Shown one piece after another: positions 8,707 to 18,628 of a DNA stretch of 51,289 bases (within the stretch, counting starts at the first letter, position 1; each line of letters begins with the position of its first letter). The position numbers and the translations under genes were made by a program. Under the pieces are notes generated by a model. That model was given only the letters and a program-made list of their open reading frames with translations. It made no database searches and was not told the DNA's origin. The stretch comes from Moraxella sp. (GTDB lineage: Bacteria > Pseudomonadota > Gammaproteobacteria > Pseudomonadales > Moraxellaceae). The stretch covers positions 1-51,289 of the forward strand of contig JAUMYZ010000015.1 of NCBI GenBank assembly GCA_030528385.1, given 5' to 3'.

Positions 8707-8724
8707 CCCAAATAGGAGAACATC

Positions 8725-10314
8725 ATGGAAATCAAAGCCCCCGATTTGGGTGTGGATAGTGCCGAAGTTGCCGAAATCATGGTCAAAGTTGGCGACAGCG
8801 TCGGTACCAATGACAATATTATGTTGGTAGAATCTGACAAAGCGTCTGTAGAAATTCCTGCAGGCGTTGATGGCACAGTAACTGCCATTTTGGTGAAAGT
8901 GGGTGAGCACATCAGCCAAGGCAGTGCGCTTATTCGCCTTGAAGCCACAGACAGCGCGCAGCCACAGCCTGCCCAGACGCCAGAGCCCCAAAGCGTCCCA
9001 GTGTTGGAGCCCAGCAGCGCTGCTCCAGCTGCTCAGACGCATCAGTTGCCCGATTTGGGGGTGGACAGTGCTATGGTTGCAGAAGTGATGGTGCAGGTGG
9101 GCGAATATGTTGAAGCTGAACAGCCGTTGCTGCTGGTGGAATCTGACAAAGCGTCTGTGGAAGTGCCTGCGCCCAATGCAGGCTTGGTAGAAGCCATTTT
9201 GGTGAATGCCGGCGACAGCGTGAGCAATGGTCAAGCATTTATCACCATCAAATCGCTGTCTGTGGCAGAGCCAGCCGTTACCCAAGTTGCGCCCAAAGAA
9301 CAGACTTCCAAAGAGCCTGCACCAAGCAAAGCAGCCGCGCCTGCACAAGCGCCTACAGACAATAAACTGCCCGAAAGTGAAGTCAATTTGCGCGCCAAAG
9401 ACGTTTATGCAGGGCCTGCGGTACGCAAGCTGGCGCGTGAACTGGGTGTGGACATTGGTCAGGTCAAAGGCACGGCGCTTAATGGGCGCGTCTTAAAAGA
9501 GGATTTGTTTGCTTTTGTTAAAGCGGCGATAAAGCATGCCCAATCTGCGCAGATAGCGACCAGTGTCAGTGCACACTCTGGACTGCCGCTACTGCCTGAT
9601 ATGTCCAACCAAGAGATTTGGGGGGAGTTGGAAATCCAAGACTTGACGCGCCTACAAAAAGTCTCCATTCCACAACTGAACTACAACACCTATTTGCCCC
9701 AAGTTACGCAATTTGATGTGGCGGACATTACCGACACCGAAAAACTGCGCAGCGAGCTTAAGGCTGAATTTAAGGCACAAGGCATTGGTCTGACAATCTT
9801 GGCGTTCATCGTCAAAGCGGTGGCGTATGCGCTTACTCAGCACCCCAAATTTAACAGCCATCTGTCTGACGACAACACCCAAATCATCGTCAGAAAATCG
9901 GTCAATATGGGCATTGCAGTGGCAACCGATGATGGTTTGATTGTGCCTGTCATCAAAGACGCTCAAGCAAAAGGCATCAAAGAACTTGCTGGTGAAATTG
10001 GTGAACTTGCCAAAAAGGCGCGCGACAAAAAACTCTCTGCCAAAGAGCTGCAAGGCGCCAGCTTTACCATTTCCAGTCAGGGCAATTTGGGCGGTACCGC
10101 CTTTACGCCGCTGGTTAATTTTCCGCAGGTGGGCATTTTGGGCATTTCTGAAGCGTCCATGCGGCCGCGTTGGAATGGTTCAAGTTTTGAGCCACGTTTG
10201 ATGTTGCCTTTGTCGTTGTCTTATGACCATCGTGTCATCAATGGGGCAGACGCGGCGGTGTTTACGCGCTTTATTGCTCAGCTTTTGGCTGACCCAAGAA
10301 AAATTTTGTTATAA
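8725..10314 (+). CDS. aceF: Dihydrolipoyl acetyltransferase, PDH E2
   Basis: E2 forms the core of the pyruvate dehydrogenase complex and moves acetyl from E1 to CoA. The 529 residues divide into two lipoyl domains, each with the lipoylated Lys in ESDKASVE (about residues 37-44 and 138-145), Ala/Pro/Gln-rich linkers, a peripheral-subunit-binding domain ([15 protein letters not shown] near 231), and a catalytic domain with the [10 protein letters not shown] active-site motif near the C-terminus. The SD AGGAG lies at 8713-8717. The two lipoyl domains are strongly alike at protein level, which creates long antisense open frames that are not genes. E. coli AceF has three lipoyl domains; two is common in related bacteria. 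Confidence 0.97.
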   Translation: MEIKAPDLGVDSAEVAEIMVKVGDSVGTNDNIMLVESDKASVEIPAGVDGTVTAILVKVGEHISQGSALIRLEATDSAQPQPAQTPEPQSVPVLEPSSAAPAAQTHQLPDLGVDSAMVAEVMVQVGEYVEAEQPLLLVESDKASVEVPAPNAGLVEAILVNAGDSVSNGQAFITIKSLSVAEPAVTQVAPKEQTSKEPAPSKAAAPAQAPTDNKLPESEVNLRAKDVYAGPAVRKLARELGVDIGQVKGTALNGRVLKEDLFAFVKAAIKHAQSAQIATSVSAHSGLPLLPDMSNQEIWGELEIQDLTRLQKVSIPQLNYNTYLPQVTQFDVADITDTEKLRSELKAEFKAQGIGLTILAFIVKAVAYALTQHPKFNSHLSDDNTQIIVRKSVNMGIAVATDDGLIVPVIKDAQAKGIKELAGEIGELAKKARDKKLSAKELQGASFTISSQGNLGGTAFTPLVNFPQVGILGISEASMRPRWNGSSFEPRLMLPLSLSYDHRVINGADAAVFTRFIAQLLADPRKILL

Positions 10315-10322
10315 AACAAATA

Positions 10323-10349
10323 AAAAGGCGGTGTTTGCCGCCTTTTTTA
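10323..10349 (+). terminator. Rho-independent terminator of aceEF
   Basis: The stem AAAGGCGG / CCGCCTTT with a six-base loop TGTTTG is followed by a T-tract, starting 9 bp after the aceF stop. It is a strong intrinsic terminator that closes the aceEF operon. Confidence 0.9.
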
Positions 10350-10827
10350 TTGGTTGGCAAGGTGTCATCACTTTTGAGTTGTAACAAGCATGTTGGGGTG
10401 GGCAATGGTTTGTGCTTATTGGACATGATGGGCATGAACTGCGTCTTGATGTGTTGTGATACATGGTTTGGCGCTTGCTTGGGTATGCAGACCATCGGTT
10501 TGCTCCGCTCATCTGAGCTTGCCAAACCAAGAATGGCAAATACTAAAAAAGCATTGTGGTCGCCGCTGTTTTGTGTTTCGCTAGATATTTTTGCATTTTA
10601 AATCCAAGAAAATGCCCGAAGAAGTTATTAATGTCTGCAACATTGCGCCATAGACGTTAAAAGCTGGTCATCTGCTGGCTTTATTGGGCAATGTGCCATA
10701 AAAGCCAAATTGCTGCATTGCCATCGTGGGCCGAACGATTTGTTGTTGCTTGGAGAGCAGATTTGTCCAAGCCAAACACACCCTAACCGTGATACCCATG
10801 CAAGTTGGTTGTGTCATGAGCACCAAA
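10350..10827. other. 478-bp stretch without a convincing gene
   Basis: Between the aceEF terminator and the 3' end of ruvA only short open frames appear on both strands. Examples are a plus-strand frame ending near 10601 and a minus-strand 49-codon frame over 10668-10817. None has a convincing SD or recognisable product. Base composition and codon-like texture suggest a possible gene remnant, but I cannot name it. No RNA gene was recognised. Confidence 0.4.
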
Positions 10828-11460
10828 TTAAAACCCTGATAAAATTTTTAAACTCGCCTTTAACAAATTGGACGTGGTCAAATCATCATCAGACAAGGCT
10901 TGTTTGGCGGTTTTGATGGCGGCTTGGGCTTCCTTTTCTTTGTAGCCAAGGCTCACCAAAGCACTTTCGGTTTCGGCGATGACGTGCATGGGGTTTGTTG
11001 TTTGGCTGCTTTCTTGGCTTGGCTGGTGCTTGCCACTGATAAAATCATCATCGCCCATGTTGTCTAGCTTGCCTTTTAGCTCAATGATAAGCCGTTGGGC
11101 GGTTTTTTTGCCGATACCTGCCACACGCGTGAGAGCGGTTTCATCACCATACTCTACGGCTTGATGCAGTTCTTGGGCGGGCAGGGTGGAGAGTATCGCC
11201 AGTGCCATTTTTGCACCCACGCCATTGATTTTAATAAGTTTTTTAAAAATTTCTCGCTCAGCTTTGTCGGTAAAGCCAAAGAGCAAGTGTGTGTCTTCAC
11301 GCACATGAAGATGGGTAAATAAGCTGACGTTCGCTCCCACGCTAAGCGTGCAAAAGGCAGGTATGGGTAATTCAATCTCATAGCCGACACCGCCACTGGT
11401 CATGATGGTGGCGGTGGGAGCAGAAAGATGGGCGACTTGCCCTGCAATCATGCCAATCAT
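10828..11460 (-). CDS. ruvA: Holliday junction branch migration protein RuvA
   Basis: RuvA binds Holliday junctions as a tetramer and loads the RuvB motor. The 210-residue protein has the N-terminal OB-fold (MIGMIAGQVA...GGVGYEIELP), two helix-hairpin-helix motifs (LIKINGVGAKMALAIL near 76-91 and LTRVAGIGKKTAQRLIIELK near 109-128), an acidic linker, and the C-terminal RuvB-binding domain (ALVSLGYKEKEAQAAI). AGGAA precedes the ATG. Neither ruvB nor ruvC is next to it, so the usual ruvAB linkage is not preserved here. Confidence 0.96.
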   Translation of the reverse strand: MIGMIAGQVAHLSAPTATIMTSGGVGYEIELPIPAFCTLSVGANVSLFTHLHVREDTHLLFGFTDKAEREIFKKLIKINGVGAKMALAILSTLPAQELHQAVEYGDETALTRVAGIGKKTAQRLIIELKGKLDNMGDDDFISGKHQPSQESSQTTNPMHVIAETESALVSLGYKEKEAQAAIKTAKQALSDDDLTTSNLLKASLKILSGF

Positions 11461-11610
11461 CGCTTTTCCTCGTTTATCAATAGGTTAAAATTTGGGTACA
11501 ATCATCGTTTTGTGCGACCTGATGAACTTGCCAAATGGCAACATCGTTTATCAATGAGCCATCAGTAGGTTAAAACAACTTTTAATTCTCACAACTTGCT
11601 TTCTACCAAC

Positions 11611-11641
11611 AAAAACAAAACCCAACATAGTGCTGGGTTTT
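11611..11641 (-). terminator. Terminator downstream of fba
   Basis: AAAACCCA and TGGGTTTT at 11617-11641 form a stem around a nine-base loop. Read on the minus strand it is followed by a T-rich run (11611-11615), 17 bp beyond the aldolase stop. It separates fba from ruvA. Confidence 0.8.
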
Positions 11642-11657
11642 GCCAAAATATGTGCGC

Positions 11658-12695
11658 TTATTGATAATATTCCACCATTTTTTCTAGGCTGATGGGGCGA
11701 ATCTTACTGGCGTTACCAGCACTGCCAAAGGCTTCATAACGTGCCACGCAGATGTCTTTCATGGCATCCATACTTGCTTTTAAGTATTTGCGGGGGTCAA
11801 ACTCGCTAGGGTGTTCATTCATAAACTTGCGAATCGCCCCTGTGCTTGCCAAACGCAAATCGGTGTCAATGTTGATTTTGCGTACGCCGTGCTTGATGGC
11901 GTCTACCAGCTGTTCCACGGGTACGCCATAGGTTTCACCGATGTTGCCGCCATTTTCGTTGATGATTTTTAGCCACTCTTGGGGCACAGAGCTCGAACCG
12001 TGCATGACCAGATGGGTGTTGGGTAGGGCGGCGTGAATTTCTTTGATACGCTCAATCGCCAAAATATCGCCTGTCGGTGGGCGGGTGAATTTGTACGCCC
12101 CGTGCGATGTTCCCACGGCAATCGCCAAGGCGTCCACACCTGTATCAGCGACAAAGCGCGTGGCTTCTTCTACGGAAGTCAAAAGCTGACTGTGGTCAAG
12201 CACGCCTTCGGCACCCACGCCATCTTCTTCGCCTGCCATGCCTGTCTCAAGGCTGCCCAGCACGCCGATTTCGCCTTCTACCGACACACCGCAAGCATGA
12301 GCCATCTTGACCACTTCACGAGTAACGCCCACATTATAGTCATAATCGGCAGGGGTTTTGCCGTCTTCTTTTAATGAACCGTCCATCATTACCGAGCTAA
12401 ACCCAAGTTGGATAGAACGCTGACACACCGCAGGGGAAGTGCCATGGTCTTGGTGCATGACCACAGGAATGTGTGGCCACTCTTCAATGGCGGACAAAAT
12501 CAAATGACGCAAAAACGGTGCACCTGCATATTTGCGAGCTCCCGCAGAAGCCTGCACAATCACAGGCGAGTCGGTTTGGTCGGCTGCCATCATGATGGCA
12601 CGCATTTGTTCTAGGTTATTGACATTAAAGGCAGGCAAACCATAAGCGTGTTCGCCTGCGTGGTCAAGTAGTTGGCGTAAGGATACAAGTGCCAT
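11658..12695 (-). CDS. fba: Class II fructose-bisphosphate aldolase
   Basis: This zinc-dependent glycolytic and gluconeogenic enzyme cleaves or forms fructose 1,6-bisphosphate. The 345-residue sequence shows the class II zinc ligands and phosphate-binding motifs: VVMHQDHG near residue 80, VEGEIGVLG near 140, GTSHGAYK near 205, VMHGSSSVP near 235 and INIDTDLR near 280. The ATG at 12693-12695 is chosen because GGAG sits six bases upstream; an in-frame ATG four codons earlier would place this SD inside the coding region. The gene is monocistronic, with its own terminator. Confidence 0.96.
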   Translation of the reverse strand: MALVSLRQLLDHAGEHAYGLPAFNVNNLEQMRAIMMAADQTDSPVIVQASAGARKYAGAPFLRHLILSAIEEWPHIPVVMHQDHGTSPAVCQRSIQLGFSSVMMDGSLKEDGKTPADYDYNVGVTREVVKMAHACGVSVEGEIGVLGSLETGMAGEEDGVGAEGVLDHSQLLTSVEEATRFVADTGVDALAIAVGTSHGAYKFTRPPTGDILAIERIKEIHAALPNTHLVMHGSSSVPQEWLKIINENGGNIGETYGVPVEQLVDAIKHGVRKINIDTDLRLASTGAIRKFMNEHPSEFDPRKYLKASMDAMKDICVARYEAFGSAGNASKIRPISLEKMVEYYQ

Positions 12696-12779
12696 GTGTC
12701 GCTCCAATGAAATTTATATATTGTAACAAATAATTTGGTGTTTATAAATAGCTTGCTAAGATTTATCTGTCATGAAAGG

Positions 12780-12995
12780 CTAAGATTGGTTTTGTTGTTT
12801 TTTGATGAGATGATAAAGCACAGCAAATAAAGGCAACAGCAAAAACAATGCCCAAAAACTTGTCCAAATCACAAAACCTACCAGTGTGCCAAGCATGCCA
12901 ATCACAAGGGTTAACGTCAGCTGAAAGCCACACTCTGCCACAAAACCTGTCAGCAGCTCTTTGGCGGTGGGTTTTGGCTTATTGGGCGTTGTCAT
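12780..12995 (-). CDS. Small two-helix membrane protein, isc operon tail
   Basis: I do not recognise a family. The 71-residue protein has a basic, Pro-rich N-terminus (TTPNKPKPTAKELL), two hydrophobic segments at about residues 22-43 and 45-62, and a charged C-terminus KKQQNQS. It begins five bases after the fdx stop on the same strand, so it is very likely cotranscribed as the last gene of the iron-sulfur operon, where many gammaproteobacteria have iscX. It is not IscX, which is soluble and acidic. Function is unknown. Confidence 0.6.
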   Translation of the reverse strand: MTTPNKPKPTAKELLTGFVAECGFQLTLTLVIGMLGTLVGFVIWTSFWALFLLLPLFAVLYHLIKKQQNQS

Positions 12996-13000
12996 ACAAC

Positions 13001-13339
13001 TTAATGATTTTCTTTGGCGTGATTTAGGGTATATTTGGGAATATAAATGGTCAAATTTTCATCAGCGACAACACACTGGCAAGACAGGCGAGAGTTGGGC
13101 TCTAAGCCCCACGCACGGTCAAGCAAATCCGCTTCTATGTCGTCCATTTCTTCTAAGCTGTCAAAGCCTTGGCGAACCACGACATGACAGGTAGTACATG
13201 CCTTTGACATATCGCAGGCGTGTTCAATTTTGATCCCATGTTCGTGCAAGCCTTCTAGTAGGTTGTCGCCTTCGTTCAGCTCAACGGTTGCACCTTCTGG
13301 GCAAATTTCATGATGGGGCAGTACGGTTACAGTTACCAT
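13001..13339 (-). CDS. fdx: ISC-type 2Fe-2S ferredoxin
   Basis: This adrenodoxin-type ferredoxin donates electrons for Fe-S cluster assembly on IscU. In the 112-residue protein, the cluster ligands are Cys42, Cys48 and Cys51 (motif C-x5-C-x2-C) and Cys87, the same numbering as E. coli Fdx. The ATG at 13337-13339 is preferred because AGAAGTG lies about eight bases upstream; an in-frame GTG at 13348 overlaps that SD. It sits 57 bp after hscA, as in other isc operons. Confidence 0.95.
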   Translation of the reverse strand: MVTVTVLPHHEICPEGATVELNEGDNLLEGLHEHGIKIEHACDMSKACTTCHVVVRQGFDSLEEMDDIEADLLDRAWGLEPNSRLSCQCVVADENLTIYIPKYTLNHAKENH

Positions 13340-13395
13340 AGTATTCACTTCTTTTTAATGTGGTTTAATGTCATTGAGTTTCAATATAAAAATCA

Positions 13396-15252
13396 TCACC
13401 AGTCGCTTGTCTTTGTGCCTGCCAACGCCTGTTTGATGTTTTGGTTCATGATGATGGACGCAAAGTTGTCTGACAAAGGCTTTAATTGGCTAATCGCTGT
13501 GTCTAGCACCGCTTTGTCGTTGCTTTTAATGGCAAAATTGACTTGGCTGATTTTTTCTTGTAAATCAATCTGTTGCTCTTTGTTTAACAGATTGTCAAAC
13601 TCTGATAAAGCCGACTGCAGTGCCAAAATTTCACGCTCGGCTTCTACTTGGGCTTCAATGAGCATACGTTTTTCTTTGTCGGCTTTGGCGTGGATAAATC
13701 CAGCTTTTAATAGCTCTTCTTGCTGTTCTTCGCTCAGTCCATAACTTGGCACCACATCAATTTTGCTGGCGACTTTGGTGGTCAGCTCCATGGCAGAAAC
13801 AGTAAGCTGACCATTGGCATCAATGGCAAAAGTAACTTCCACACGAGCAAGCCCTGCTTTCATGGGCGGGATGCCTGTGAGCGTAAAATTGGCAAGCGTG
13901 CGACAATCTGCCACCGTTTCACGTTCGCCTTGTACCACATGAATGACCATGCCTGTCTGACCATCTGTGTGCGTGGTAAAGGTTTGGCGACGTGCCACAG
14001 GAATGGGGGTGTTACGGGGGATAATCACTTCGGTCAGCCCACCCATCGTTTCAAGCCCCAGCGACAAGGGTGTAACATCAAGCAAAAGCAGATTTTGACT
14101 GTCATTAGAGATGAGCTGATGAGCCAGCCGTGTTGCCCCTAGGGCGACCACTTCATCGGGATTGATGGAGCAAAGGGGGATTTTATCAAAATATGTTTGC
14201 ACCGCATCACGCACAATCGGCATGCGTGTTGAGCCGCCCACCAGCACCACATCGTCAATTGCCATCTTGTCAAGGTGGGCGTCTGTCAGTACTTGTGCCA
14301 CAATCTGCATGCTTCTTTTGATGACAGGCTCACAGATTTGGCGTAACTGCTCATGGGTTAAAAGCGTGGTAAACGGTGTGCCATTGATGTCAATATCTAC
14401 CGATACCGCTTGACGGCTTGATAGGGTTTGTTTGTAGCTTTTGGCAAGGCGAGCTAGGGCAGATTTTTGGGTGCTATCCACGTCTTTGGGGTCATAGCCT
14501 GCCGATTTGATAAAAAAGTTGGCAATCAATCGGTCAATGTCATCACCGCCCAAGGCACTGTTACCCCCTGTTGCCAGAACTTCAAACACGCCATCATTTA
14601 AACGCAAAACCGACACATCAAAGGTACCACCCCCCAAATCGTAAATCAGATAGGTGCCTGTGATGGCAGATTTGTCCAAGCCATAAGCGATGGCGGCGGC
14701 GGTTGGTTCGTTAAGTAGGCGTAAGACAGGCAGCCCAATGCTGGTGGCGGCGTCTTTGGTGGCTTGACGCTGTGCTTCATCAAAATAAGCAGGCACAGTA
14801 ATCACCGCCCCTTGTATGCTGTCAGCAGGTAGGCTGGCTTTGGCGTGATTAAAGAGTTTGGCCAAGATATGTGCCGATGTCTCCACAGGGGATTTTTCAC
14901 CTTGGGCGGTTGCAAAAGCAGGCATATTGTCATCACCGCCAACCAGCTTATAAGGGTGGCTAAATTTAATGTCGGACAGCGAGCGACCCATAAAGCGTTT
15001 GGCAGAGATGATGGTGTTTTTTGGGTCATCAAAAGATAAGGCGTGATGACCGACCACAGGCGTGTCTGATTTGTCGCCATAATAGACCACGCTTGGCAAC
15101 AAAGGCGAGTTGCCAAAAGGCAACACGTCCGCTCGTCCAGACTTGACGACCCCCACCAAAGAATGTGTTGTCCCAAGGTCTATGCCTAGGGCGTATTGGT
15201 GTTCGTGGGGTTTGGTGGATTGGTTGGGTTCGCTGATTTGAAGTAAGGACAT
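13396..15252 (-). CDS. hscA: Fe-S assembly chaperone HscA (Hsp70 family)
   Basis: HscA is the specialised Hsp70 that, with HscB, releases clusters from IscU after binding its LPPVK motif. The 618-residue protein has the nucleotide-binding domain starting GIDLGTTHSLVG at residue 23, the phosphate loop IYDLGGGTFDVS, VLVGGSTRMP, and a substrate-binding domain from DVTPLSLGLETMGG onward. Length matches E. coli HscA (616). It is 128 bp downstream of hscB. The SD is weak. Confidence 0.95.
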   Translation of the reverse strand: MSLLQISEPNQSTKPHEHQYALGIDLGTTHSLVGVVKSGRADVLPFGNSPLLPSVVYYGDKSDTPVVGHHALSFDDPKNTIISAKRFMGRSLSDIKFSHPYKLVGGDDNMPAFATAQGEKSPVETSAHILAKLFNHAKASLPADSIQGAVITVPAYFDEAQRQATKDAATSIGLPVLRLLNEPTAAAIAYGLDKSAITGTYLIYDLGGGTFDVSVLRLNDGVFEVLATGGNSALGGDDIDRLIANFFIKSAGYDPKDVDSTQKSALARLAKSYKQTLSSRQAVSVDIDINGTPFTTLLTHEQLRQICEPVIKRSMQIVAQVLTDAHLDKMAIDDVVLVGGSTRMPIVRDAVQTYFDKIPLCSINPDEVVALGATRLAHQLISNDSQNLLLLDVTPLSLGLETMGGLTEVIIPRNTPIPVARRQTFTTHTDGQTGMVIHVVQGERETVADCRTLANFTLTGIPPMKAGLARVEVTFAIDANGQLTVSAMELTTKVASKIDVVPSYGLSEEQQEELLKAGFIHAKADKEKRMLIEAQVEAEREILALQSALSEFDNLLNKEQQIDLQEKISQVNFAIKSNDKAVLDTAISQLKPLSDNFASIIMNQNIKQALAGTKTSDW

Positions 15253-15380
15253 GATATTTTGGTCTGATAAATTGGCTGGGCAAATGGTACGCGATGTTGT
15301 GGGTTATTGAAATTTGTTGGCAATCTATTGATGTGTTTCATGTGTCGTAGTTATTTGTGGTTTATTTTAACCAAACTTCA

Positions 15381-15926
15381 TCAAACATACAAATCATCGT
15401 CATTGTCTGTATCGCCACTTAGTGCGGTTTGGGATAGGGCGTTGTTGATGTCGTCATATAAATTGGCCAAAAACTTCATTTTTTGGGCAATGGTTTGGGC
15501 GTTGTCCCACTGTTTGTCATTAAATGTTTGATGAAATGCTTTAGCAGTTAGGGCATTTAGCTCGCTGACGCTTTGGGCAATGGCTTGAATGCGTGCGTGG
15601 TCTTTGTCCAAGATGGCGTCTTCTAAGTCCATGCGAAATTGCATCATCTGCATTAAAAATGGCTCATCACCAATGGATTTGTCTGAATTAAACGCCACGC
15701 CCATATGTTCCAATAAATACACCGCACGGCTGTCATTACGGTTTAAAGTGGTGTAAGCGTGATTGATTAGGGCAGTATTTTGCTCGGCTTGTTTGACTTC
15801 ATCGCCCAAAAAATTATCGGGGTGATGTTGTTTTTGCAGTGCCAAAAACCGCTCTTTTAAGACGGTTTTGTCAATGTCAAAAGTTGCGGGCAAGCCAAAT
15901 AAGGCAAAAAAGTCGTTTTGTTTCAT
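15381..15926 (-). CDS. hscB: Fe-S assembly co-chaperone HscB
   Basis: HscB is the J-domain partner that delivers IscU to HscA and stimulates its ATPase. The 181-residue sequence opens MKQNDFFALFGLP, carries the J-domain HPD at residues 35-37, and has the helical C-terminal IscU-binding domain (FLMQMMQFRMDLEDA). The ATG at 15924-15926 follows the iscA stop by one base. The in-frame ATG ten codons upstream lies within iscA and is rejected. The C-terminus is acidic (DTDNDDD). Confidence 0.94.
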   Translation of the reverse strand: MKQNDFFALFGLPATFDIDKTVLKERFLALQKQHHPDNFLGDEVKQAEQNTALINHAYTTLNRNDSRAVYLLEHMGVAFNSDKSIGDEPFLMQMMQFRMDLEDAILDKDHARIQAIAQSVSELNALTAKAFHQTFNDKQWDNAQTIAQKMKFLANLYDDINNALSQTALSGDTDNDDDLYV

Positions 15927-15927
15927 A

Positions 15928-16248
15928 TCACACCGTAAAAGATTCGCCGCAGCCACATTCGCCCGTTTGATTGGGGTTGGTGAATTTAAAGCCAGAGTTT
16001 AGCCCTTCGGTTACATAATCCATCTGCAAACCGTCCAAATACACCAAACTTTTTGGGTCTACAAAAACGCTCACGCCATCATTGTCAAAGCATTCATCGG
16101 TGTCATTGGGCTGGTCTACAAATTCAAGCACATAGGCAAGCCCTGAACACCCTGCCGTTCGCACGCCTACCCGAATACCAACGCCTGTGCCGCGATTGGT
16201 AAGAAACTCTTTGACATGGCTAATCGCTCGCTTGGTTAGGGTAATCAT
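15928..16248 (-). CDS. iscA: A-type Fe-S cluster carrier IscA
   Basis: IscA accepts or delivers Fe-S clusters and iron. The 106-residue protein has the three conserved cysteines: Cys34 in TAGCSGLAY, and Cys98 and Cys100 in GECGCGESF. Length and motif spacing are normal for the family. It lies between iscU and hscB in the standard order, with 27 bp to iscU. Confidence 0.95.
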   Translation of the reverse strand: MITLTKRAISHVKEFLTNRGTGVGIRVGVRTAGCSGLAYVLEFVDQPNDTDECFDNDGVSVFVDPKSLVYLDGLQMDYVTEGLNSGFKFTNPNQTGECGCGESFTV

Positions 16249-16275
16249 ACGCTCTCCTATGTGTTGATGGGCTGG

Positions 16276-16662
16276 TTAAATGGCAGCAGCTTTGGCTTGA
16301 TAATCTTCAATCGCTGCTTTGATGGCATCTTCTGCCAAAACAGAGCAATGCACTTTGACAGGGGGTAGGGCAAGCTCTTCGGCGATGTCTTTGTTTTTGA
16401 TGGCAGCCGCTTCGTCTAGGGTTTTGCCTTTGAGCCATTCAGTAACCAGTGAGCTTGACGCAATCGCTGAGCCACAGCCATAAGTTTTAAAGCGTGCATC
16501 TTCAATAATGCCATCATCGCCCACTTGGATTTGCAGACGCATGACATCACCGCAGGCGGGAGCACCGACCATGCCTGTGCCAACATTTTTGGCGTTTTTG
16601 TCAAGATTGCCGACATTGCGGGGGTTTTCGTAGTGGTCAATCACTTTGTCTGAATATGCCAT
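16276..16662 (-). CDS. iscU: Fe-S cluster scaffold IscU
   Basis: IscU is the scaffold on which 2Fe-2S and 4Fe-4S clusters are built from IscS sulfur. All ligands are present at the E. coli positions: Cys37 (PACGD), Cys63 (YGCGS) and Cys106 (VHCSV). The HscA recognition motif LPPVK is at residues 99-103. The protein has 128 residues. The gap to iscS is 134 bp, longer than other gaps in the operon, which leaves room for an mRNA processing or regulatory element, though none was identified. Confidence 0.97.
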   Translation of the reverse strand: MAYSDKVIDHYENPRNVGNLDKNAKNVGTGMVGAPACGDVMRLQIQVGDDGIIEDARFKTYGCGSAIASSSLVTEWLKGKTLDEAAAIKNKDIAEELALPPVKVHCSVLAEDAIKAAIEDYQAKAAAI

Positions 16663-16796
16663 AAGTTTCTCTCTTGTGTATTTATTAGGTAATTACTGTA
16701 CTTGCGTTCACTGTCATCAATGCCCCTACTTTGGGCGGGTCAGCCATCACAATCACCGTTTTGATTGAGTAAGGGTGTTTAAGGGCTTAAAATTGA

Positions 16797-18020
16797 TTAG
16801 TGCTCTTGCCATTCCACCTGACTAAAATCCACGCCTTCTTTAAACATGTCCCAAAGTGGCGACAGTTCACGCAGTTTATTCACCGCATCATGGATTTGGG
16901 CAAGCACACGGTCAATGTCTTCTTCGGTGGTGTAGCGACCAATACTAAAACGAATGGACGAATGAGCCAGCTCATCAGGGCGACCAATGGCACGCAAAAC
17001 GTAAGACGGCTCCAAGGTGGCAGACGTACACGCCGAACCTGATGACACCGCCAAATCTTTTAGGCTCATCATCAAACTTTCACCTTCTATAAAGTTAAAG
17101 CTGACATTTAGGATATTTGGCACGCCTTGTTCAAGAGAACCATTAAGATAAACTTCTTCAATGTTTTGTAGCCCTTGCCAGAGTTTATCACGCAGACGCT
17201 TGATGTGGGCGTGGTCTTCGTCAAAACGCTGTATAGACAACGAAAAGGCTTCGCCCATACCGACAATCTGATGAGTAGCAAGCGTGCCAGAACGCATGCC
17301 ACGCTCATGACCGCCGCCGTGTTGTTCGGCTTTAATACGGACACGGGGCTTGCGTCTTACATACAATGCACCGATACCCTTAGGGCCATAGATTTTATGA
17401 GCAGAAAAACTCATCAAATCTACTTTTAAATCATTTAAATCAATCTTGATTTTGCCGACCGCTTGGGCGGCGTCCACATGAAACAGCACGCCTTTGCTGC
17501 GAGTGATTTCGCCGATGGCTTTGATGTCTGTGATGGTGCCAAGTTCGTTATTGACCGCCATTAAACTTACCAAAATGGTGTCATCACGCAGGGCGTTTTT
17601 GACTTGTTCAGGATAAATCAGTCCTGTGCCTGCTTCTGGTTCAAGATAGGTAATGTCAAAGCCTTCTTCTTCTAGCTGGCGGCAAGTGTCCAAAATGGCT
17701 TTGTGTTCAATCTTGGAAGTAATGATGTGCTTACCTTTGCCTTGATAAAAATGAGCCACGCCTTTTAGAGCAAGATTATCAGACTCGGTTGCCCCACTGG
17801 TAAAAACAATCTCTCTGGGGTCGGCCCCAACCGTTTGGGCAATTTGGTCGCGAGCATTTTCAACCGCTTCTTCGGCTTGCCAACCAAAACCATGTGAGCG
17901 AGACGCGGGGTTGCCAAAAATCCCATCAAAAGTCATATAATTGACCATTTTATCGGCAACTTCTTGGGCGACAGGCGTGGTGGCGGCATAGTCTAAATAG
18001 ATTAAGGAAGTTTGGCTCAT
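16797..18020 (-). CDS. iscS: Cysteine desulfurase IscS
   Basis: IscS is the PLP enzyme that takes sulfur from cysteine for Fe-S clusters and tRNA thiolation. The 407-residue protein has the N-terminal [10 protein letters not shown], the PLP Lys in [14 protein letters not shown], and the mobile catalytic Cys in [17 protein letters not shown]. The C-terminal [18 protein letters not shown] is typical of group I IscS. Its ATG overlaps the iscR stop in an ATGA, so it is translationally coupled to the regulator. Confidence 0.97.
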   Translation of the reverse strand: MSQTSLIYLDYAATTPVAQEVADKMVNYMTFDGIFGNPASRSHGFGWQAEEAVENARDQIAQTVGADPREIVFTSGATESDNLALKGVAHFYQGKGKHIITSKIEHKAILDTCRQLEEEGFDITYLEPEAGTGLIYPEQVKNALRDDTILVSLMAVNNELGTITDIKAIGEITRSKGVLFHVDAAQAVGKIKIDLNDLKVDLMSFSAHKIYGPKGIGALYVRRKPRVRIKAEQHGGGHERGMRSGTLATHQIVGMGEAFSLSIQRFDEDHAHIKRLRDKLWQGLQNIEEVYLNGSLEQGVPNILNVSFNFIEGESLMMSLKDLAVSSGSACTSATLEPSYVLRAIGRPDELAHSSIRFSIGRYTTEEDIDRVLAQIHDAVNKLRELSPLWDMFKEGVDFSQVEWQEH

Positions 18021-18520
18021 GCTGGATTTACCCCAAATAAATTAACGGTTGTGATGTGTGAATGGTTTTTTTCTGCGTTGCGTTGTTCTTGACGGTCGGC
18101 AATGGCGCTGGTGTGGTCAGAATGCAAAAGCTCAGCAAGGGTAACTTGGCTAAGATAGGCTTCAATGTGTGCCGATAAATTGTGCCACAAATCGTGAGTT
18201 AAACACATCGCTCCATCTTGGCAGTTGCCTTTGCCACCGCATTGCATGGCGTTGACACTTTCGTCCACGGCGGTGATGATGCTCATGACGTCAATTTGGT
18301 CAAGTGGTTTGGCAAGATGGTAGCCGCCCGATGCCCCACGAGTGCTATTGACCAAGCCTTTTTTGCGCAGTTTAGAAAAAAGCTGTTCAAGATAAGAGAT
18401 GGAGATAGATTGGCGTTTTGCAATGTCTGACAATGACACCGCGCCTTGATGGCGACTTTCTTGTACTGCCAAATCAAGCAGGGCAGTTACTGCATAGCGT
18501 CCGCGTGTCGTCAAGCGCAT
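18017..18520 (-). CDS. iscR: Iron-sulfur cluster regulator IscR (Rrf2 family)
   Basis: IscR senses cluster supply and represses the isc operon when it carries a 2Fe-2S cluster. The 167-residue protein has the Rrf2 winged helix (residues 1-70) and the cluster ligands Cys94, Cys100, Cys106 (C-x5-C-x5-C) and His109, shifted by two from E. coli. It is the first gene of the operon. GGAA lies nine bases upstream of the ATG. A promoter with near-consensus hexamers and an IscR-like site lie about 80-110 bp upstream, consistent with autorepression. Confidence 0.97.
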   Translation of the reverse strand: MRLTTRGRYAVTALLDLAVQESRHQGAVSLSDIAKRQSISISYLEQLFSKLRKKGLVNSTRGASGGYHLAKPLDQIDVMSIITAVDESVNAMQCGGKGNCQDGAMCLTHDLWHNLSAHIEAYLSQVTLAELLHSDHTSAIADRQEQRNAEKNHSHITTVNLFGVNPA

Positions 18521-18536
18521 ATGATACGTTCCAAAT

Positions 18537-18576
18537 TGCCTAGCCTATATCTATAATCATGATTACAAACTAGGCA
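18537..18576 (-). promoter_or_regulatory. Nested inverted repeats in iscR leader
   Basis: TGCCTAG (18537-18543) and CTAGGCA (18570-18576) form a perfect 7-bp inverted repeat enclosing the 12-bp perfect palindrome TAATCATGATTA (18554-18565). The element lies downstream of the predicted transcription start, within the iscR leader. It could be a second operator or an RNA hairpin. It does not match the IscR type 2 consensus as I know it. Confidence 0.55.
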
Positions 18577-18595
18577 TGGGTGAATGAATGGCGGT

Positions 18596-18624
18596 ATTAT
18601 AATAATCCCTAGTAAAATAGTCAA
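18596..18624 (-). promoter_or_regulatory. iscR promoter
   Basis: On the minus strand, TTGACT (18619-18624) and TATAAT (18596-18601) are separated by exactly 17 bp, a near-consensus sigma-70 promoter. Transcription would start near 18589, giving a leader of about 68 nt before iscR. Confidence 0.8.
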
Positions 18625-18628
18625 GATT
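18604..18628 (-). promoter_or_regulatory. Type 1 IscR-like binding site over -35
   Basis: This 25-bp imperfect palindrome reads GACT-ATTTT-ACTAGGG at its core on the minus strand. It agrees with most positions of the E. coli type 1 IscR consensus as I know it, notably GACT and the A/T-rich spacer. It covers the -35 hexamer, the position expected for autorepression. Confidence 0.65.

Noticed and set aside
8539-9348. A 269-codon antisense frame over the aceE end and aceF lipoyl domains
   Set aside because: It mirrors the repeated lipoyl and Ala/Pro/Gln-rich coding of aceF; no SD or family match, and aceF is certain on the other strand.
10710-10916. A plus-strand frame of 68 codons running into ruvA
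   Set aside because: It overlaps the ruvA 3' end in antisense and shows no homology or SD.
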